Of a DNA stretch of 64,000 nucleotides, positions 63,174 through 64,000 are shown piece after piece. This stretch comes from Dermanyssus gallinae. Taxonomy: Eukaryota; Arthropoda; Arachnida; Mesostigmata; Dermanyssidae. How positions within the stretch are numbered: the first letter of the stretch is position 1; each line of letters opens with the position of its first letter. Where the stretch lies: the NCBI GenBank assembly GCA_003439945.1, contig QVRM01002755.1:350001-414000 (forward strand). The letters are read 5' to 3'. The position numbers and the translations under genes were made by a program. Under the pieces are notes generated by a model. That model was not told where the DNA came from and did no database searches. It saw only the letters and a program-made list of their open reading frames with translations.

Positions 63174-64000
63174 CTGGCCGTCTCATAACATGTTGTTCAC
63201 TGTGATGATGTTTTGCCTAATACGATCGGGTCACCTTTCCGCACATCTGCCACAAGTACATGTGCATACTACGTGATAAAAAATCATGTACCACGAAACG
63301 AGCCACCACGTGCCGGTTAGTGTTACTCGGGCTTTTTTGGCCTCTAACGTTGGTTTGCACTGAGCATAATCTTGATTAGTTGGCCATGACATGTGAGGTT
63401 AGTGGAGCAATTTTCAAGACGAATACACGCAAGGCTACACTTAGGGAGAGAAGAGCAGGCTTCTCAATCACGAATGCTGTCGGCTAGACCTCCTTTCTAC
63501 CGCCATTCAGTCATATGAACTAAGAATTCCTCACAAATGTTTCCAGTGGCGTCACGAGTTGTGTTTACGTGAATTTCCTTTGCCCTTTGGAGTTACTGAT
63601 GGCAGTGCGCTGTGCTAGTCTTCGGGAGTCCGACGACTTTGTAAGCACACGTTGAAGAGTGTTCAGTTCCAACAGGGCGTTAGCTCGATTGTTTCTTCTT
63701 TCTCTAGGTGCTTGTTGCGCACCTGATCAGGTCCCATTGCACGGTTTGAGTGATGTCTTTCAATGAAGCTGTGATTACTTCCACTAGAGCGCCGCCGCCG
63801 GCGGCGGTGAGGTCGCCACGCCATCATATCGTTGGATCGTTCCAGGCAACTTCGAAAAGCACAGTGGTTTGCTGAATGGGGTTGCAGACTCGCACATAAT
63901 GTTGAGGTGGGTTACAAGAGTAGAGGAAACAGAAGCACGACTGTATACGTTCGCCGGTGTATCAAGTCCTTTGAACAATAACGAGATGCCGCTTGTCGCG
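63174..64000. other. No gene recognised
   Basis: Unique sequence with a GC palindrome CGCCGCCGGCGGCG near 63790 and a 64-codon minus frame at 63784-63978 without motif. Confidence 0.35.

Overview
The window reads as repeat-rich, gene-poor DNA from an animal, most likely an arthropod and perhaps a mite or tick. That assignment is an inference: the non-LTR retroelements (R1-like, CR1/L2-like, and a type with a restriction-like endonuclease), a mariner fossil and tRNA-derived SINEs with target-site duplications fit arthropods, and several degenerate proteins resemble elements I associate with Acari. There is no operon structure, rRNA gene or CRISPR array. Almost every recognisable coding sequence belongs to a mobile element.

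Layout. 0-9 kb: microsatellites, a mariner transposase fossil (minus strand) and a long decayed LINE (plus strand). 9-18 kb: mostly unannotatable DNA with (TA)n arrays and GC-rich stretches; it holds the best candidates for host exons (12.8 kb, and a phase-matched pair at 14.5 and 15.2 kb). 18-29 kb: R1-like LINE debris around a nearly complete CR1/L2-like LINE (ORF1 broken, ORF2 open for 1004 codons). 28.7-29.6 kb: a nested foldback repeat. 31-36.6 kb: a second LINE with an intact ORF1 (zinc finger plus SGNH esterase) and an intact overlapping ORF2. 39-41.3 kb: a foldback-family half copy, a direct duplication of about 0.5 kb, a SINE with a perfect 12-bp target duplication and a 30/33-bp minisatellite that stays in frame. 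45-63 kb: five fragments of one retroelement type, RT plus a C-terminal restriction-like endonuclease, mixed with SINEs. 47.4-48.8 kb: a 452-codon ORF with a membrane anchor and a flavodoxin-like domain. 54.5 kb: a 38-residue membrane microprotein ORF. 57.6-59.5 kb: two adjacent foldback elements, one a near-perfect palindrome of about 1.1 kb.

How the parts relate. The SINE families presumably depend on LINE enzymes in trans, but no shared 3' end with either LINE was seen. The least explained system is a dispersed foldback family whose outer ends read ACACCCT or a variant and run directly into TA or (TA)n tracts. It appears at least five times and ties many of the window's (TA)n arrays to mobile-element ends or hairpin centres.
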